Of a stretch of DNA of 17,465 bases, positions 15,943 to 17,465 are shown piece by piece. How positions within the stretch are numbered: position 1 is the first letter of the stretch; every line of letters starts with the position of its first letter. The DNA comes from Geobacteraceae bacterium (GTDB taxonomy: Bacteria > Desulfobacterota > Desulfuromonadia > Desulfuromonadales > Desulfuromonadaceae): positions 1 through 17,465 of the forward strand of contig JAIVHC010000158.1 in assembly GCA_020201305.1 (NCBI GenBank). The letters run 5' to 3'. The position numbers and the translations under genes were made by a program. A model generated the notes under the pieces. That model made no database searches. It had not been told where the DNA came from and saw nothing but the letters and a program-made list of their open reading frames with translations.

Positions 15943-15948
15943 AGGAGG
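15943..15948 (+). promoter_or_regulatory. Strong ribosome binding site of eno
   Basis: A perfect AGGAGG (within AAGGAGG) ends 4 bases before the ATG at 15953. The match is full, in line with the high expression expected of enolase, and it fixes the start. Confidence 0.85.
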
Positions 15949-15952
15949 CAAC

Positions 15953-17248
15953 ATGAGTGGTATCTCTGAAATTTATGCACGCGAAATACTTGATTCACGC
16001 GGTAATCCTACCGTTGAAGTAGATGTATACCTTGAAAGCGGCGCCATCGGGCGTGCATCAGTTCCCAGCGGTGCCTCCACCGGTGAGCGCGAAGCTCTGG
16101 AACTGCGCGACGGTGATATTAACCGTTATCTGGGTAAAGGGGTTACTCAGGCGGTTGACAATGTAAACCGTATCATCGCCGACTCCCTCCTTGGGTGGGA
16201 GATAACCGATCAGGCCGGAATCGATGTGAAGCTTATTGAACTCGACGGCACGGAAACCAAGGCCAACCTCGGTGCTAATGCCATACTGGGTGTTTCCCTT
16301 GCGTGTGCACGTGCAGCTGCAGATGAATCCGGCCTCGCTCTGTTTCAGTATATCGGCGGCCCCAACGCTAAAGAGCTTCCGGTTCCGATGATGAACATCC
16401 TCAACGGTGGAGCGCATGCCGACAACAATGTCGATATTCAAGAGTTCATGATCATGCCTGTGGGCGCTTCCACCTTCAAGCAGGCACTGCAGATGGGAGC
16501 GGAGATTTTCCATGCGCTGAAGAAAGTTCTCAAAAGTAAGGGCTACAACACCGCAGTAGGTGACGAAGGTGGCTTTGCCCCGGATCTGAAAAGTAATGAA
16601 GAAGCCCTGCAGGTGATTATGGAAGCGATCGAAAGCGCCGGTTACGCAGCGGGGGATGAGATCCTCCTTGCTCTCGATGTCGCCGCCTCCGAAATCTACG
16701 CAGACGGCATCTACAACATGGCCAATGAGCCGCAGGCACAAAAAAGTGCCCAGGACATGGTAGACTTTTACGCCGACCTGGTGGATCGCTACCCAATCAT
16801 CTCCATCGAAGACGGGATGGCGGAAGATGACTGGGACGGCTGGAAGCTGATGACCGATAAGCTCGGAGATAAAATTCAGATAGTGGGCGATGACCTGTTT
16901 GTTACCAACACCAAGATCCTGCGTGAAGGAATTGAAAAAAATATCGCCAATTCAATCCTGATAAAGGTTAACCAGATCGGCACCCTTACCGAAACCCTGG
17001 AAGCGATTGAAATGGCAAAGCGTGCCGGTTATACGGCGGTTATTTCCCACCGCAGCGGAGAGACCGAAGATTCCTCCATTGCAGACCTTGCGGTAGCCAC
17101 CAATGCCGGGCAGATAAAGACCGGTTCACTGTGTCGCACAGACCGCATCTGCAAGTACAATCAGCTTTTACGTATCGAGGATGATCTGGATAATGTAGCG
17201 CAGTACAACGGGTGCAGGGTGTTTTACAATTTGAAAAAATGCCAATAG
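15953..17248 (+). CDS. eno: Enolase (phosphopyruvate hydratase)
   Basis: Enolase interconverts 2-phosphoglycerate and phosphoenolpyruvate in glycolysis and gluconeogenesis. The 431-residue protein is full length and has all key residues: substrate loop SGASTGERE (39-47), His155 in GGAHADN, general acid Glu205 (GDEGG), Mg ligands Asp242 (LDVAASE), Glu286 (SIEDGM) and Asp313 (VGDDLF), catalytic base Lys338 (IKVNQIG), HRSGETED (365-372) and Lys389 (GQIKTGS). The C-terminus runs a few residues past the usual FYNL, as FYNLKKCQ. The segment GSLCRTDRICKYNQLLRIED has cysteines where many enolases have Ser/Ala; I recall this from Geobacter-type enolases, unchecked. It is the only plus-strand gene, monocistronic between a divergent phoH operon and a terminator. 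Confidence 0.99.
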   Translation: MSGISEIYAREILDSRGNPTVEVDVYLESGAIGRASVPSGASTGEREALELRDGDINRYLGKGVTQAVDNVNRIIADSLLGWEITDQAGIDVKLIELDGTETKANLGANAILGVSLACARAAADESGLALFQYIGGPNAKELPVPMMNILNGGAHADNNVDIQEFMIMPVGASTFKQALQMGAEIFHALKKVLKSKGYNTAVGDEGGFAPDLKSNEEALQVIMEAIESAGYAAGDEILLALDVAASEIYADGIYNMANEPQAQKSAQDMVDFYADLVDRYPIISIEDGMAEDDWDGWKLMTDKLGDKIQIVGDDLFVTNTKILREGIEKNIANSILIKVNQIGTLTETLEAIEMAKRAGYTAVISHRSGETEDSSIADLAVATNAGQIKTGSLCRTDRICKYNQLLRIEDDLDNVAQYNGCRVFYNLKKCQ

Positions 17249-17294
17249 CCTATTGCGTCAAACATAAAGACATGCCTGTTTGATGAATCCTTCT

Positions 17295-17338
17295 TACCAC
17301 AAAAAAAGCCCGCCTGATGGCGGGCTTTTTTTGTGGTA
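17295..17338. terminator. Bidirectional intrinsic terminator between eno and the convergent gene
   Basis: The left arm 17295-17314 pairs without mismatch with the right arm 17319-17338 (20 bp) around the loop TGAT. The GC core GCCCGCC/GGCGGGC is flanked by seven A on the left and seven T on the right, so it serves as a rho-independent terminator in both directions. It is 46 bp past the eno stop and 45 bp past the stop of the minus-strand gene. Confidence 0.97.
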
Positions 17339-17383
17339 CACAACAACCTAATGGTTATCGGATCTTGCAATCACACGAAGTAA

Positions 17384-17465
17384 TTACAGAACATCGATAA
17401 TCGCATTCAGGGTCTTACTCGGGCGCATTTCAGCAAAAGCTTTATCCAGCTCAGGCATAAAATAC
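17384..17465 (-). CDS. icd: C-terminal tail of probable monomeric NADP-dependent isocitrate dehydrogenase (partial)
   Basis: Only the last 26 codons are inside the window, ending at the stop 17384-17386. They read YFMPELDKAFAEMRPSKTLNAIIDVL (split: YFMPELDKAFAE, then MRPSKTLNAIIDVL). The MRPS-x-TLNAI ending and the preceding Y-x-P-D/E pattern match, from memory, the C-terminus of the monomeric (about 740-residue) isocitrate dehydrogenases, which oxidise isocitrate to 2-oxoglutarate with NADP+. With so few residues the call is tentative. The gene is convergent with eno and shares its terminator. Confidence 0.6.
   Translation of the reverse strand, partial: YFMPELDKAFAEMRPSKTLNAIIDVL

Noticed and set aside
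16058..16741. Minus-strand open frame opposite eno
   Set aside because: It is antisense to the highly conserved, codon-biased enolase frame, so it is a shadow frame.
1..17465. CRISPR arrays, insertion sequences, prophage or defence genes
   Set aside because: No regularly spaced direct repeats, transposase or phage-like frames were found; apart from the pgpH lesion and the gap at 8162-8573 the region is ordinary core genome.

Overview
The window is a dense block of bacterial housekeeping genes. Thirteen consecutive genes lie on the minus strand, followed by enolase (eno) on the plus strand and the tail of a convergent minus-strand gene. Gene order, a Gram-negative outer-membrane gene set and enolase wording such as GSLCRTDRICKYNQLL suggest a Desulfuromonadales-type (Geobacter/Desulfuromonas/Pelobacter-like) deltaproteobacterium of roughly 50% GC. 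This assignment is from memory of the families and was not searched.

Layout, in transcription order on the minus strand. Cluster 1 (15774 to 8574): phoH, a 7TM-HD cyclic-di-AMP phosphodiesterase gene (pgpH) that is split into two frames, ybeY, corC, lnt and prfB. Lnt acylates lipoproteins, YbeY and PhoH belong to the RNA-maturation/ribosome-quality group, and prfB carries the classical autoregulatory +1 frameshift. A 412-bp non-coding gap (8162-8573) follows. It holds a long imperfect hairpin (8397-8524) that may be a structured RNA, and a 126-bp palindromic repeat (8219-8344). Cluster 2 (8161 to 1): lysS, lolC, lolD, bamA, skp, lpxD and fabZ (its C-terminus is cut by the window edge). This is a lipoprotein-export, outer-membrane-protein-assembly and lipid A module.

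The phoH and bamA upstream regions share a 10-base block (TGTTCCCGTG) placed 7-9 bases before a TATAGT -10-like hexamer, in the same orientation. They are the best promoter candidates here. Eno has its own strong ribosome binding site. It converges with the last 26 codons of what looks like monomeric NADP-isocitrate dehydrogenase, and a perfect 20-bp-stem bidirectional terminator separates the two.

I see no mobile genes, CRISPR array, tRNA or rRNA. The least ordinary observations are the broken pgpH, the non-coding structures between prfB and lysS, and the shared phoH/bamA upstream motif.
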